DNA from: Tranquillimonas rosea
GTDB taxonomy: Bacteria > Pseudomonadota > Alphaproteobacteria > Rhodobacterales > Rhodobacteraceae
Assembly: GCF_900111315.1 (NCBI RefSeq)
Contig: NZ_FOGU01000012.1
Location: forward strand, 1 to 64,000
Direction of reading: 5' to 3'
Length of the DNA stretch: 64,000 nt
The translations under genes were made by a program, and so were the position numbers. Positions 44,087-52,145 of the stretch are shown here, in pieces; within the stretch, counting starts at the first letter, position 1; each line of letters starts with the position of its first letter. The notes under the pieces are model-generated. The model ran no database searches. It had not been told where the DNA came from and saw only the letters and a program-made list of their open reading frames with translations.

Positions 44087-44773
44087 GTGACCGACTACGC
44101 CATCGACCCGCCCAAACCCGTTGCCCTTCCGATCGAGGGGCAGGCCGCGAAGTTTCCCGTGCGGCGCGTGTACTGCATCGGCCGCAACTACGCCGCGCAC
44201 GCCGTCGAGATGGGGCACGACCCCGACAAGGAGCCGCCGTTCTTCTTCCAGAAAAATCCCGACAACCTCGACCCGTCGGGCGACTTTCCCTATCCGACGC
44301 AAAGCTCGGACGTGCATCACGAGGTCGAGATGGCCGTCGCGCTGAAATCCGGCGGCACCGACATCGCCGTCGAGGATGCGCTCGACCACGTCTACGGCTA
44401 CGCGGTGTCGATCGACATGACGCGCCGCGATCTTCAGGGCGAGCAGAAGAAGATGGGCCGCCCGTGGGAAATCGGGAAGGCGTTCGAGCGGTCTGCGCCG
44501 ATCGGGCCGATCTACAGCGCCGAGTCCACCGGCCATCCCAGCGAGGGCCGCGTCGAGCTCAAGGTCAACGGCGAGGTCCGGCAGGAGGGCGATCTGAACC
44601 AGATGATCTGGAAGGTGCCCGAGATGATCTCGTATCTCTCCAAGTTCTTCGAACTCGCGCCGGGCGACGTGATCCTGTCCGGCACGCCCGCCGGCGTCGG
44701 TCCGGTCAAGAAGGGGGACGAGATCGTCGCCCATGTCGAAGGGTTGGCCGACCTGAGCGTTCGCGTTACGTGA
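44087..44773 (+). CDS. Fumarylacetoacetate-hydrolase-family enzyme
   Basis: This encodes 228 residues, starting at GTG 44087 with AGGAGG seven bases upstream. The FAH fold is shown by VYCIGRNYAAHAVEMGHDP, PFFFQKNPDNL, the metal-binding HHEVEMAVAL (Glu, Glu), YGYAVSIDMTRRDLQ and LSGTPAGVGPV. Close relatives are fumarylpyruvate hydrolases of the gentisate path and oxaloacetate decarboxylases. No gentisate genes are near. The shared control region with the ABC importer suggests it acts on the imported compound or its product. Confidence 0.87.
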   Translation: MTDYAIDPPKPVALPIEGQAAKFPVRRVYCIGRNYAAHAVEMGHDPDKEPPFFFQKNPDNLDPSGDFPYPTQSSDVHHEVEMAVALKSGGTDIAVEDALDHVYGYAVSIDMTRRDLQGEQKKMGRPWEIGKAFERSAPIGPIYSAESTGHPSEGRVELKVNGEVRQEGDLNQMIWKVPEMISYLSKFFELAPGDVILSGTPAGVGPVKKGDEIVAHVEGLADLSVRVT

Positions 44774-44844
44774 GCGCGGCGCGAAACATACCGCCGGCGC
44801 CCGCGCGCGCCGGTGGATCCTGAACGGACGGGAAAGGAGAGGGC

Positions 44845-45684
44845 ATGGGCGGTCTCGAGACCGGGGAGCTTCTGACGCTCGCCGCGGTGGCGATCAGTGC
44901 GGGCGTGGGCGGAGGCATCCTCGCCGGCCTGCTGGGCGTGGGCGGCGGCATCGTCATCGTGCCCGCGCTCTACCTCTCGCTGTCCCTGGTTGGGATGGAC
45001 CCGGCGATCACCATGCAGGTGGCGGTGGGCACGTCCCTGGCAACCATCGTCTTCACCTCGCTCTCCTCGGCCCGCGGGCACCATCGCAAGGGGGCGATCG
45101 ATTTCGGCCTGTTGCGGCTGTGGGGGCCGTCGATCCTGGTGGGCGTTCTGCTGGGTGCGGCGCTTGGCGGCGTGGTCAGCGGGCTGATCCTGGTGGCGGT
45201 GTTCGCGGTTGTCGCGGCGCTCGTCGCGCTCGACATGATCTTCCGCAAGCCCAGCGGGGCGCCCGAACCGCGCTCGTTCTCGCGCCCGGTCTGGGCCGGG
45301 CTCGGCGTGCTGGCCGGGGCGGTGTCGGCGATGATGGGGATCGGCGGTGGGACGGTCTGCGTGCCGCTCCTGAACTTCCTCGGCTACGACATTCGCCGCG
45401 CGGTGGGCACCTCGGCCGCGATCGGCTTCATCATCGGCCTGCCGGGCGCGTTGATGTACATCATCACGGGTTGGGGCGCCGAGGGGCTGCTGCCGTTCTC
45501 GCTGGGTTACGTGAACCTGCTGGCCGCTGCGGTGATCATTCCGCTGACGGTGGTGTTCGCCCGCGTCGGCGTGGCTATCGCCCATGCCATTCCGCCGCGC
45601 GCCCTGCGGCTGGTCTTCGGCCTGTTCCTCGGGCTGACGTCGCTGCGGATGTTCGTCGATCTCTACGGCCAGGTCCTGGGCTGA
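44845..45684 (+). CDS. TauE/SafE-family anion exporter
   Basis: This 279-residue membrane protein (TSUP) has two repeats of about four spans. Both repeats keep the glycine-rich motif: AGLLGVGGGIVIVPALYL and SAMMGIGGGTVCVPLLNFLG. The family exports sulfite, sulfoacetate or related anions, or imports sulfur compounds. Nothing in the immediate context fixes the substrate, but the cysteate-lyase-like enzyme 18 kb away could produce sulfite needing export. Confidence 0.9.
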   Translation: MGGLETGELLTLAAVAISAGVGGGILAGLLGVGGGIVIVPALYLSLSLVGMDPAITMQVAVGTSLATIVFTSLSSARGHHRKGAIDFGLLRLWGPSILVGVLLGAALGGVVSGLILVAVFAVVAALVALDMIFRKPSGAPEPRSFSRPVWAGLGVLAGAVSAMMGIGGGTVCVPLLNFLGYDIRRAVGTSAAIGFIIGLPGALMYIITGWGAEGLLPFSLGYVNLLAAAVIIPLTVVFARVGVAIAHAIPPRALRLVFGLFLGLTSLRMFVDLYGQVLG

Positions 45685-45689
45685 CCGCG

Positions 45690-45727
45690 GACGGGCGCGC
45701 GGTGGTCGCGCGCCCGTCGTTCGTTTC
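45690..45727. terminator. Bidirectional terminator between TauE/SafE and EF-hand genes
   Basis: A perfect 12-bp stem (45690-45701 with 45707-45718) and five-base loop between convergent stops, followed by a moderately T-rich stretch to 45727. Confidence 0.6.
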
Positions 45728-46075
45728 TCAGTTCAGCATCCCGTCGCCGTCCTGGTCAGCGGCGGCAAAGTCCTGCGACATGCGCGTGCTGAATTCCTGC
45801 GGCGACACGACCCCGTTGCCATCCGTATCTAGGGTGGCAATCGAGTCGGTGGTCAGGTGCGGGTCCAGCTCGGCCTCCGTCAGGCTGCCGTCGCCGTTGG
45901 TGTCCATCTGCTGGAAGGCGGCGTTCACGAAGACCGCGAACTCCTCCTGCGAGACGGCCCCGTCGCCGTTTGTGTCGAGCGCGGCCAGGTTGCTGCCGTC
46001 CAGCGTCCCTGTCTGCGCGGCCGCCGGCACGGCGGCGGCCATTGTGATCGCGAGTGCGAGAATGCTCTTGCCCAT
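45728..46075 (-). CDS. Secreted EF-hand protein
   Basis: This 115-residue exported protein has a signal peptide (MGKSILALAITMAAAVPAAAQ). Calcium-binding loops are visible as DTNGDGAVSQEE, DTNGDGSLTEAE and DTDGNGVVSPQE, and a fourth truncated DQDGDGML at the C-terminus, so there are three complete loops and one cut short. It is likely a periplasmic or extracellular calcium buffer or sensor. It is on the same strand as the next gene (glycine-zipper lipoprotein), 13 bases apart, so they share a transcript. Confidence 0.88.
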   Translation of the reverse strand: MGKSILALAITMAAAVPAAAQTGTLDGSNLAALDTNGDGAVSQEEFAVFVNAAFQQMDTNGDGSLTEAELDPHLTTDSIATLDTDGNGVVSPQEFSTRMSQDFAAADQDGDGMLN

Positions 46076-46088
46076 CTTTTCTGTCCCT

Positions 46089-46340
46089 TCAGCCACAGGA
46101 GTACCGCGCACCGGCAGTCGCGCCGGCACCGGCGCCGGCCGCGCGGAAGATGTCCTGACCTCTACCTGATCCAAACGCGTTGCCAACCGCTCCGCCGACC
46201 AGCGCGCCGGTGACGGTGCCGCCGATGCAGGCGATCTCGTGTTCGCGTGCGCGCTGCTGCTCGGGCGTCGCCGCCGCGCACCCCTGAAGGAGCAACGCGA
46301 TCGTGGCGCCTCCGAGTAGCGATTTCGTGGGGAACGTCAT
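46089..46340 (-). CDS. Glycine-zipper lipoprotein
   Basis: This encodes 83 residues, starting at ATG 46340 with GGGAGA upstream. The signal ends in lipobox LLLQGC. The mature protein has a glycine-zipper stretch (IGGTVTGALVGGAVGNAFGSG, then AAGAGAGATAGARY), as in the 17-kDa surface antigen and SlyB-like proteins that insert in membranes. Two further cysteines (EIACIGG and the terminal YSCG). Outer-membrane location is an inference. First gene of a two-gene unit with the EF-hand protein. Confidence 0.85.
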   Translation of the reverse strand: MTFPTKSLLGGATIALLLQGCAAATPEQQRAREHEIACIGGTVTGALVGGAVGNAFGSGRGQDIFRAAGAGAGATAGARYSCG

Positions 46341-46711
46341 TGTTCTCTCCCTGAACGTGAAAAAAGCCGGATGCCGGCGCACCAAGGTCCGTGTGACAAC
46401 GGGGCGCGGAGCATCCGTGCCAGTACGGCGTCCTGCGATGAGGGCAGAAAGGTCCGGGCCGGTCAATGTGGTTGATCATCCAGGCGCAATTGTCCGAACG
46501 GACAGGCAAATTCGCGCCGACGAAAATGGGGCCGATCCGGATGTTTCGCGCGCGAAACACCTCTCCGCGGGCTGTACCCTGACGGCGGGGCATGCCCCAA
46601 GTGTTTGGGCCAAAGGCAAAAAATCCGGTCTCAGGCGATTGATTCCAGCCCGTGCCTGTCACAGGTCTGGGGGAACGCCGCGCTACAGAAGCCCCCCGGA
46701 CCGAGCCAGCC
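46341..46711. other. Divergent promoter region with two perfect palindromes
   Basis: 371 bases between the lipoprotein (leftward) and the LuxR gene (rightward) without a supported gene. It holds TGTCCG-AA-CGGACA (46491-46504) and GGGGCATGCCCC (46587-46598). Confidence 0.5.
46491..46504. promoter_or_regulatory. Lux-box-like dyad
   Basis: Perfect 6-2-6 inverted repeat TGTCCGAACGGACA, flanked by A/T-rich bases. The CTGTCC half-site form resembles lux boxes bound by LuxR proteins, and a LuxR-type gene starts 208 bases away. It lies 151 bases upstream of the lipoprotein ATG. Confidence 0.4.
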
Positions 46712-47374
46712 ATGCCAGACCCCGCCACGGAAAAGCTGTTCGCGCGATTGGATGAGTTGGCGCCCGAGGGCTACAATTTCGGCTTTCACATTCGCTACAG
46801 CCGCCCGGCGCTGGTGCGGAACACCTATCGCAGCGATTGGTCGCGCGAGTATTCCCGGCGCAAGTTCATCCTCAACGATCCCGCCGTGGTTTGGCCGCTG
46901 GTCAACGACGGGGCGCGGCGCTGGTCCGAGATCGACATGCCGGATCCACTGGGCGTGTTTCCCGCGGCGGCCGAAGCGGGCTATGCCTACGGCGCCGCGT
47001 TCGGCTACGGACCGGTCGAATCGCGCAGCCTCGGCTCCATCGGGCGGGGCGACCGCGAGTTCACCGATGCCGAGATCGCCGAGATCGAGGGGCTGGTCCG
47101 CGAACTGCACGTCTTGACCGAAGAGCGCGAGGATCTCAGGCCCCGGCAACGCGCCGCGCTCGAGTTGTTCGCCAGCGGCCGGACCTATGACGCCATCTGC
47201 TTCGACCTCGGGATCTCGCGCACCGCGCTGAAGAACCGGTTGCGCGGCGCCCGGCGGGTGCTTAACGCCGAGACCAACACCGAGGCCGCGCAGCGGGCGC
47301 AGGAACGCGGGCTGCTCGGGACGGGCAGTTACTTGGGAATTACGTCAGGTCTGCCGCGAAACGATCGGGACTGA
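46712..47374 (+). CDS. LuxR-family regulator with autoinducer-binding domain (LuxR solo)
   Basis: This encodes 220 residues. An N-terminal autoinducer-binding-type domain (1-140) keeps an aromatic set and the Asp-Pro/Trp positions expected for acyl-homoserine-lactone binding (YNFGFHIRYSRPALV, ILNDPAVVWPLV, RRWSEIDM). The C-terminal GerE helix-turn-helix reads LRPRQRAALELFASGRTYDAICFDLGISRTALKNRLRG. The start ATG 46712 has no strong ribosome site. There is no luxI-type synthase in the window, so it is a solo or responds to a synthase elsewhere. The nearby palindrome could be its operator. Confidence 0.87.
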   Translation: MPDPATEKLFARLDELAPEGYNFGFHIRYSRPALVRNTYRSDWSREYSRRKFILNDPAVVWPLVNDGARRWSEIDMPDPLGVFPAAAEAGYAYGAAFGYGPVESRSLGSIGRGDREFTDAEIAEIEGLVRELHVLTEEREDLRPRQRAALELFASGRTYDAICFDLGISRTALKNRLRGARRVLNAETNTEAAQRAQERGLLGTGSYLGITSGLPRNDRD

Positions 47375-47538
47375 ATTCAACAAAGTGCATCAGGTATCCC
47401 GTGTAAATCTCTGAATAATAATCCGAATCCGGGATCATGCAGGAATGGCGCCGCGGGAAAATAGCCCCACGGGGCATCTTGCGGCGGGGCGGCGCATGTC
47501 GTTGAGGTATCAGCAGAGATTATAGCGTAATTTGTGCG

Positions 47539-48069
47539 ATGCCATTCAAGACACGATTGAACGCCCCCGATCGCGGGGCGCGGGAGGGGTCTGTCGACTC
47601 CACCCCGATGACTTTCAGCAGCCCCGAGCGGTTGCGACAGACAATGGAGCGGTTGGCGGCCGTCTACATTTCGGCCCCCGCGACAGACCGGCGCGGCCGC
47701 GATGCGGCACTGTTCCGCTTTCACGTGGTGGGCAATCTCGTCCGGCTGTCCGCGGCCAAGCGGAACTATCTGATCCTCGATGCGATCGTCCAAGCGGGCC
47801 GGAGCGAGACCTATCCCCATCTCGACGGGGTGGACCCGGTGGCCGCGCCCTCCGAGCGGGATTTCCGCATCCCCCTGCCGGGAAGCGAGGTGTCGTATCT
47901 CGCCGATGGGAGCGCGGGCGGATCGGGCCTGCAGGTGATCGGGCCGGGGGCCGCGGTCCGGGCGCTGAGGCGGCGCGAGCGTCAGCGCAAGCAGACGGCG
48001 CCACCCGTGCGCAGGGCCGCGGCGCGCCTGTCGTCCCGGCGGATAGGAGGCCCGCGCGCCGAGGATTGA
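47539..48069 (+). CDS. Hypothetical basic protein
   Basis: This encodes 176 residues, or about 153 if it starts at ATG 47608. It has no recognised domain. The middle (ERLRQTMERLAAVYISAPATD, RDAALFRFHVVGNLVRLSAAK, KRNYLILDAIVQAGRSETYPH) looks like a real folded segment. The end is Arg-rich (RRRERQRKQTAPPVRRAAARL) and may be disordered or nucleic-acid binding. An open frame on the other strand overlaps it, so I give only moderate weight. Confidence 0.45.
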   Translation: MPFKTRLNAPDRGAREGSVDSTPMTFSSPERLRQTMERLAAVYISAPATDRRGRDAALFRFHVVGNLVRLSAAKRNYLILDAIVQAGRSETYPHLDGVDPVAAPSERDFRIPLPGSEVSYLADGSAGGSGLQVIGPGAAVRALRRRERQRKQTAPPVRRAAARLSSRRIGGPRAED

Positions 48070-48221
48070 CCGGGCGGCAGCGCGGCAATAGGCCTGTGTC
48101 GCGGCGATTGATGGCGTCAATCTTGTGCGCCCCGCGGGGCACCCGCACCGTATCTCATTCGTCCTGAACGCCCGGACTGACCGACCGCCGCTCGGCGGGG
48201 CGGTGGAACAGGAGGTTTGGC

Positions 48222-49154
48222 ATGACCGATACGCCGAGCGAAAAGCCCGCCGACAGCCGTGGCATGGCGGCGATGTGCGTGGCGATGGCGCTGTTGCCGG
48301 TGGGCGACGCGATCTCGAAGCTTCTGACCGACGTGGTGCCGCCCTTCGAGGTAACGCAGTGGCGGACGCTGGCGCAGGCGCTGTTCTTCGTTCCGATCGG
48401 CCTTGTCATGCGGCACCGCCTGCGTGGCTCGATCCTGTCGCTGCCGGCGCTGTTCTCGGGTGCGCTGATCGTGGTGGTGCTGTTCTGCCTGATCTCGGCG
48501 TTCCAGCACATGCCCATCGCCACGGCCATCGCGATCTTCTTCATCGAGCCGCTGTTGCTGACGCTCTTGGCCGGGCCGTTCCTGGGCGAGGTTGCGGGCC
48601 CGCGCCGCTATGCCGCCGTCGGGGTCGGGCTGATCGGCGCGCTGGTCGTGATCCGGCCGAACTTTGCCGTGTTCGGGCCGGTGGTGCTGCTGCCGGCGCT
48701 CGGGGCGCTGGCCTATGCGGCGAACATGATCGTGCTGCGGATCGCCACGCGCACCCGCTCGGCCGTCACCTTCCAGCTGGGCGCGACGTTCAGCGCGGCG
48801 GGGTTGCTCTTGGCGGCCGCGGCGGTGACCGCGCTGCGGGGCGGGAATCCGGCGACTCTTCTGGACGGGCCGGCCTGGGCGATGTGGGCGGTGCTGGCCG
48901 CAGGCGCTTTGGCGGCGCTGACCTTTCTTCTGCTGACGGTCGCGTTCAGCCAGACCGAGGCGAGCGTTCTGGCGCCGTTCCAGTATCTCGAGATCGTCGG
49001 CGCGACGATCGTGGGCTACGTCGTGTTCGGGGATTTCCCCGACGCGATGACGTGGCTCGGCACGGCGATCATCCTGGGATCGGGGATCTACGTGTTCCAC
49101 CGCGAGCGGCGCACCGGGCACGAGCCCGAGCGCCGCCCGTCGGCCCGGCGCTGA
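48222..49154 (+). CDS. DMT-superfamily (EamA) transporter
   Basis: This 310-residue protein has about ten hydrophobic segments in two EamA repeats. Landmarks are VTQWRTLAQALFFVPIGLVM, IATAIAIFFIEPLLLTLLAGP and TEASVLAPFQYLEIVGATIVG with the family APxxYL-like motif. EamA proteins export amino acids, nucleotides or metabolites. It has a GGAGG-type site before ATG 48222. It converges with the aldolase gene 8 bases away, so it is not part of the tetritol region. Confidence 0.9.
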   Translation: MTDTPSEKPADSRGMAAMCVAMALLPVGDAISKLLTDVVPPFEVTQWRTLAQALFFVPIGLVMRHRLRGSILSLPALFSGALIVVVLFCLISAFQHMPIATAIAIFFIEPLLLTLLAGPFLGEVAGPRRYAAVGVGLIGALVVIRPNFAVFGPVVLLPALGALAYAANMIVLRIATRTRSAVTFQLGATFSAAGLLLAAAAVTALRGGNPATLLDGPAWAMWAVLAAGALAALTFLLLTVAFSQTEASVLAPFQYLEIVGATIVGYVVFGDFPDAMTWLGTAIILGSGIYVFHRERRTGHEPERRPSARR

Positions 49155-49161
49155 GCGCCGC

Positions 49162-50205
49162 TCAGGCCGTAGTGTAGCGACGCGACATCTCGCGCAGCGG
49201 CGCGGCGCGCAGGCGCTCGGCGTTGCCGGCGGTGCCGAACGCCTCGAACTTCTCGGTGCAGAGCTGCGTCACCGCCTTCATCGCCGGGCCCATGTACTTG
49301 CGCGGGTCGAACTCGCCGGGGGTCTCGCCCAGCGTGGTGCGGATCGCGGCGGTGATGGCGAGCCGGATGTCGGTGTCGATGTTTACCTTGCGCACGCCGT
49401 GGCGGATGCCGCGCCGGATCTCTTCCATCGGCACGCCCCAGGTCGGGCGGATCTCGCCGCCATGGGTGTTGATGATCTCGCACAGGTCCTGCGGGACCGA
49501 GGACGAGCCGTGCATCACGAGGTGCGTGTCGGGCAGGCGCTTGTGGATCGCCTCGATCACGTCCATCGCCAATACCTCGCCGTCGGGCTCGCGGGTGAAC
49601 TTGTAGGCGCCGTGGCTGGTGCCCATCGCCACCGCCAGCGCGTCGACGCCGGTGTCGGCGACGAAGCGTTCCGCCTCGTCGGGGTCGGTCAGGAGCTGGT
49701 CGTGGGACAGCTTTTCCGTGGCGCCGTGCCCGTCCTCCTGGTCGCCCATGCCGGTCTCGAGCGACCCCAGCACGCCCAACTCGCCCTCGACCGAGACGCC
49801 GGCCGCGTGGGCGATCTCGACCACCCGGCGGGTGATGGCGGCGTTGTAGGCATAGTCCGCCGGCGTGCTGCCGTCCTCCTTCAGCGAGCCGTCCATCATC
49901 ACCGAGGTGAAGCCGTGCTGGATCGCGGTGACACAGGTTGCGACGTTGTTGCCGTGGTCGAGATGCACGCAGACCGGAATGTGCGGGTAAAGCTCGGTCA
50001 GGCCGTCCAGCAGCTTGGACAGGATCAGGTCGTTGGCATAGGCGCGGGCGCCGCGGCTCATCTGCAGGATCACGGGCGCGTCCGTCGCGTCGGCGGCGGC
50101 CATGATGGCGAGACCCTGTTCCATGTTGCTGATGTTGAAGGCGGGGACGCCGTACTCGTTCGCGGCGGCGTGGTCGAGCAGCTGGCGGAGCGTGATCCGG
50201 GCCAT
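49162..50205 (-). CDS. fba: Class II fructose-bisphosphate aldolase
   Basis: This 347-residue class IIB zinc aldolase has the zinc and catalytic residues: [13 protein letters not shown] (Asp, His), [19 protein letters not shown] (Glu), GTSHGAYKF (His) and [11 protein letters not shown] (His, phosphate). It condenses or splits dihydroxyacetone phosphate with glyceraldehyde 3-phosphate; many class II enzymes also take erythrose 4-phosphate to give sedoheptulose 1,7-bisphosphate. It lies 9 bases after the bisphosphatase stop, as in Calvin-cycle (cbb) operons, but no RuBisCO or cbbR is visible. Next to tetritol genes, the C4 reaction may be the relevant one. Confidence 0.93.
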   Translation of the reverse strand: MARITLRQLLDHAAANEYGVPAFNISNMEQGLAIMAAADATDAPVILQMSRGARAYANDLILSKLLDGLTELYPHIPVCVHLDHGNNVATCVTAIQHGFTSVMMDGSLKEDGSTPADYAYNAAITRRVVEIAHAAGVSVEGELGVLGSLETGMGDQEDGHGATEKLSHDQLLTDPDEAERFVADTGVDALAVAMGTSHGAYKFTREPDGEVLAMDVIEAIHKRLPDTHLVMHGSSSVPQDLCEIINTHGGEIRPTWGVPMEEIRRGIRHGVRKVNIDTDIRLAITAAIRTTLGETPGEFDPRKYMGPAMKAVTQLCTEKFEAFGTAGNAERLRAAPLREMSRRYTTA

Positions 50206-50214
50206 GGGGACCTC

Positions 50215-51237
50215 CTAGTCGGACAGGTAGCGAGAGATCAGGGCGATTTCGTCCGCCGCCCCGAAGAAGAGCGGCGTTTTCTGGTGGGGCGTCTCGGGCA
50301 CGAGGTCGAGGATCGGCCGAGTGCCGTCGGTGGCGGCGCCGCCGGCATGCTCCATCAGCAGGGCGATCGGCGCGGCCTCGTAGGCAAGGCGCAGGTGGCC
50401 GTGCGCGTATTTCGGTCGCGCGTCGGCGGGATAGAGAAAGGCGCCCCCGCGTTGCAGGATGCGGTGCAGGTCGCCCACGGCGGCGGCGATCCAGCGCATG
50501 TTCACGTCGCGCCCGCGCGGACCGTCGGCGCCGGCGAGGCAGTCGTCGACATAGGCGCGGAGGCCCGGCGCCCAGTGGCGATGGTTCGAGGCGTTGAAGG
50601 CGATCATCCCCGCCTCGGGGGCGATGCGGGCGCGCTCGGTGGTGATGCGGTAGGTGCCGTCGGTGGGGTCGTGGGTCGCGATGGCGACGCCGTTGCCCAG
50701 CGTGACGCCCAGATCGACGCTGTGTCCAAAGCAGACATAACCCGCCGCGACCGCGTCGCGGCCGCGACGCAGGATCGTGTGACCGGCGGGGTAGACGCAG
50801 AACAGCAAGCCCAGCTGCGCGCCGATGCCGATGCTGCCCGATCCGTCGATCGGGTCGATGGCCACGTCGTAGGCGCCCTCGGGGTCGAGCGTGATCGGCA
50901 CCGGCGCCTCTTCGGACAGGACCTGCGCGACGCTCGCGCCCGAGAGGGCGGCGAGCATGTGGTCGTGCGCCGCGGCGTCGAGCGCCTTCTGCCGGTCGCC
51001 GCTGTCGTTGTGGCCCGTGATCGCCTCGGGGTCGCCGGGCACGGCCCCGCGGGCCAGGCGCGCGGCCAGCGGCAGGGCGGCGTCGGCGATGCGCAGCACC
51101 AGCGCGACGAGCAGGGGATCGGCATCCGAGCGTGTGAAATGGTCCGAGAGCGAGGGAAGTTGCACCGCGCCGTCCGCGGGGAGCGTCAGCGGGGCCGCGG
51201 GATCGGGCAGGGCGGTCGCGCCGGCGGTGTCGCTCAT
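50215..51237 (-). CDS. fbp: Class I fructose-1,6-bisphosphatase (possible sedoheptulose bisphosphatase)
   Basis: This encodes 340 residues, starting at ATG 51237 with GGAGG five bases upstream. The class I metal site is visible: VLSEEAPVPI (Glu), VAIDPIDGSGSIGIGAQLG (Asp, Asp) and a later FLYPADARPKYAHGHLRLAYEA (Lys/Glu region). The enzyme removes the C1 phosphate from fructose 1,6-bisphosphate and often from sedoheptulose 1,7-bisphosphate. It is divergent from the DeoR gene, with repeats between, and is immediately followed by the aldolase. Confidence 0.9.
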   Translation of the reverse strand: MSDTAGATALPDPAAPLTLPADGAVQLPSLSDHFTRSDADPLLVALVLRIADAALPLAARLARGAVPGDPEAITGHNDSGDRQKALDAAAHDHMLAALSGASVAQVLSEEAPVPITLDPEGAYDVAIDPIDGSGSIGIGAQLGLLFCVYPAGHTILRRGRDAVAAGYVCFGHSVDLGVTLGNGVAIATHDPTDGTYRITTERARIAPEAGMIAFNASNHRHWAPGLRAYVDDCLAGADGPRGRDVNMRWIAAAVGDLHRILQRGGAFLYPADARPKYAHGHLRLAYEAAPIALLMEHAGGAATDGTRPILDLVPETPHQKTPLFFGAADEIALISRYLSD

Positions 51238-51275
51238 GTCAGCCTCCCTCAAAGCTGCGGGAAGGTTTACACGAC

Positions 51276-51308
51276 GTCACAGGATATCACAACATTAAAT
51301 CACAAAAT
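51276..51308. promoter_or_regulatory. Three direct repeats, probable DeoR operator
   Basis: GTCACAGGAT (51276-51285), ATCACAACAT (51286-51295) and ATCACAAAAT (51299-51308) share RTCACANNAT. They lie in an A/T-rich island between the divergent bisphosphatase and DeoR genes, as expected for DeoR-family direct-repeat operators. Confidence 0.5.
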
Positions 51309-51375
51309 AACATCATCGACGTTGCGAGCGTGGCGAGAAGTGTTATATTCGGGATCAGGCAAGGGAGGCACCGAC

Positions 51376-52143
51376 GTGAGGCCGGAAGACCGCAGGCGGG
51401 AAATCATCGAGACGCTGATCGAAGAGGGCTCGGCCTCTCTCGACGCGCTCGCGACGCGTTTCGCGGTCTCGAAGATGACCATTCACCGCGATCTCGACGA
51501 GCTTGAGGCCGACGGTCTGCTGCGCAAGGTGCGCGGCGGCGCCACAATCGAGGCCAGTGGCCAGTTCGAGAGCGATTTCCGCTATCGCGCGCGCCTCGCC
51601 TCGGACGAGAAGCGGCGGATCGCGGCGAAGGCGGCCGAGTTCGTCGAGCCGGGGATGAGCCTGATGCTGGACGACGGCTCGACCTCCGAGGCGCTGGCCC
51701 CGTTCCTGATCGAAAAGCGCCCGCTCACCGTGATCACCAACAGCCTCGCGCTGATGACGGCGCTGTCCGGGGCTGCGGGGATAGAGCTGCTGTCGCTGGG
51801 CGGGACCTATTCCGAGAAGTTCAACGGCTTCTTCGGGGTGCTGACCGAGAACGCGCTGGCGGGGTTGCGGGCCGATGCCGTGCTGCTGTCGAGCTCGTCG
51901 ATCAAGGGGCGTTCGGCCTTTCACCAGAACCAGGAGGTGCTGGCGGTGAAGCGGCGGATGATCGCGTCGTCCCAGCGGCGTTACCTGATGGCGGATCGGC
52001 AGAAGTTCGGGCGCACTGCGCTGCACCTGTTCGCCGATCTCAAGGAATTCGACGGTGTCGTCACCAATCGCGGTCTGCCCGAGGGCACGGACGAGGCGCT
52101 GCGGCAGGACGGCATCCCCCTATATTACGCAGAGGAGACGTGA
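51376..52143 (+). CDS. DeoR-family regulator 1
   Basis: This 255-residue protein starts at GTG 51376 with AGGGAGG upstream; a long upstream extension of the same frame is antisense to real genes and not coding. An N-terminal helix-turn-helix (SLDALATRFAVSKMTIHRDLDELEADGLLRK) is followed by a sugar-phosphate sensing domain (MLDDGSTSEALAPFLIEKRPLTVITNS, SLGGTYSEKFNGFFG). Position (first in deoR-eryH-eryI) matches the DeoR regulator of rhizobial erythritol loci. Its stop overlaps the following gene's first possible start. It likely represses this operon and, through the repeats above, fbp-fba. Confidence 0.9.
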   Translation: MRPEDRRREIIETLIEEGSASLDALATRFAVSKMTIHRDLDELEADGLLRKVRGGATIEASGQFESDFRYRARLASDEKRRIAAKAAEFVEPGMSLMLDDGSTSEALAPFLIEKRPLTVITNSLALMTALSGAAGIELLSLGGTYSEKFNGFFGVLTENALAGLRADAVLLSSSSIKGRSAFHQNQEVLAVKRRMIASSQRRYLMADRQKFGRTALHLFADLKEFDGVVTNRGLPEGTDEALRQDGIPLYYAEET

Positions 52144-52145
52144 GC

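Noticed and set aside
49162-51237. Calling fba-fbp part of a Calvin-cycle operon
   Set aside because: No RuBisCO, phosphoribulokinase or cbbR is present. The pair lies among tetritol genes.
49399-51375. A 650-codon upstream extension of the DeoR 1 frame
   Set aside because: It is antisense to the aldolase and bisphosphatase and has low-complexity composition; a good ribosome site precedes GTG 51376.
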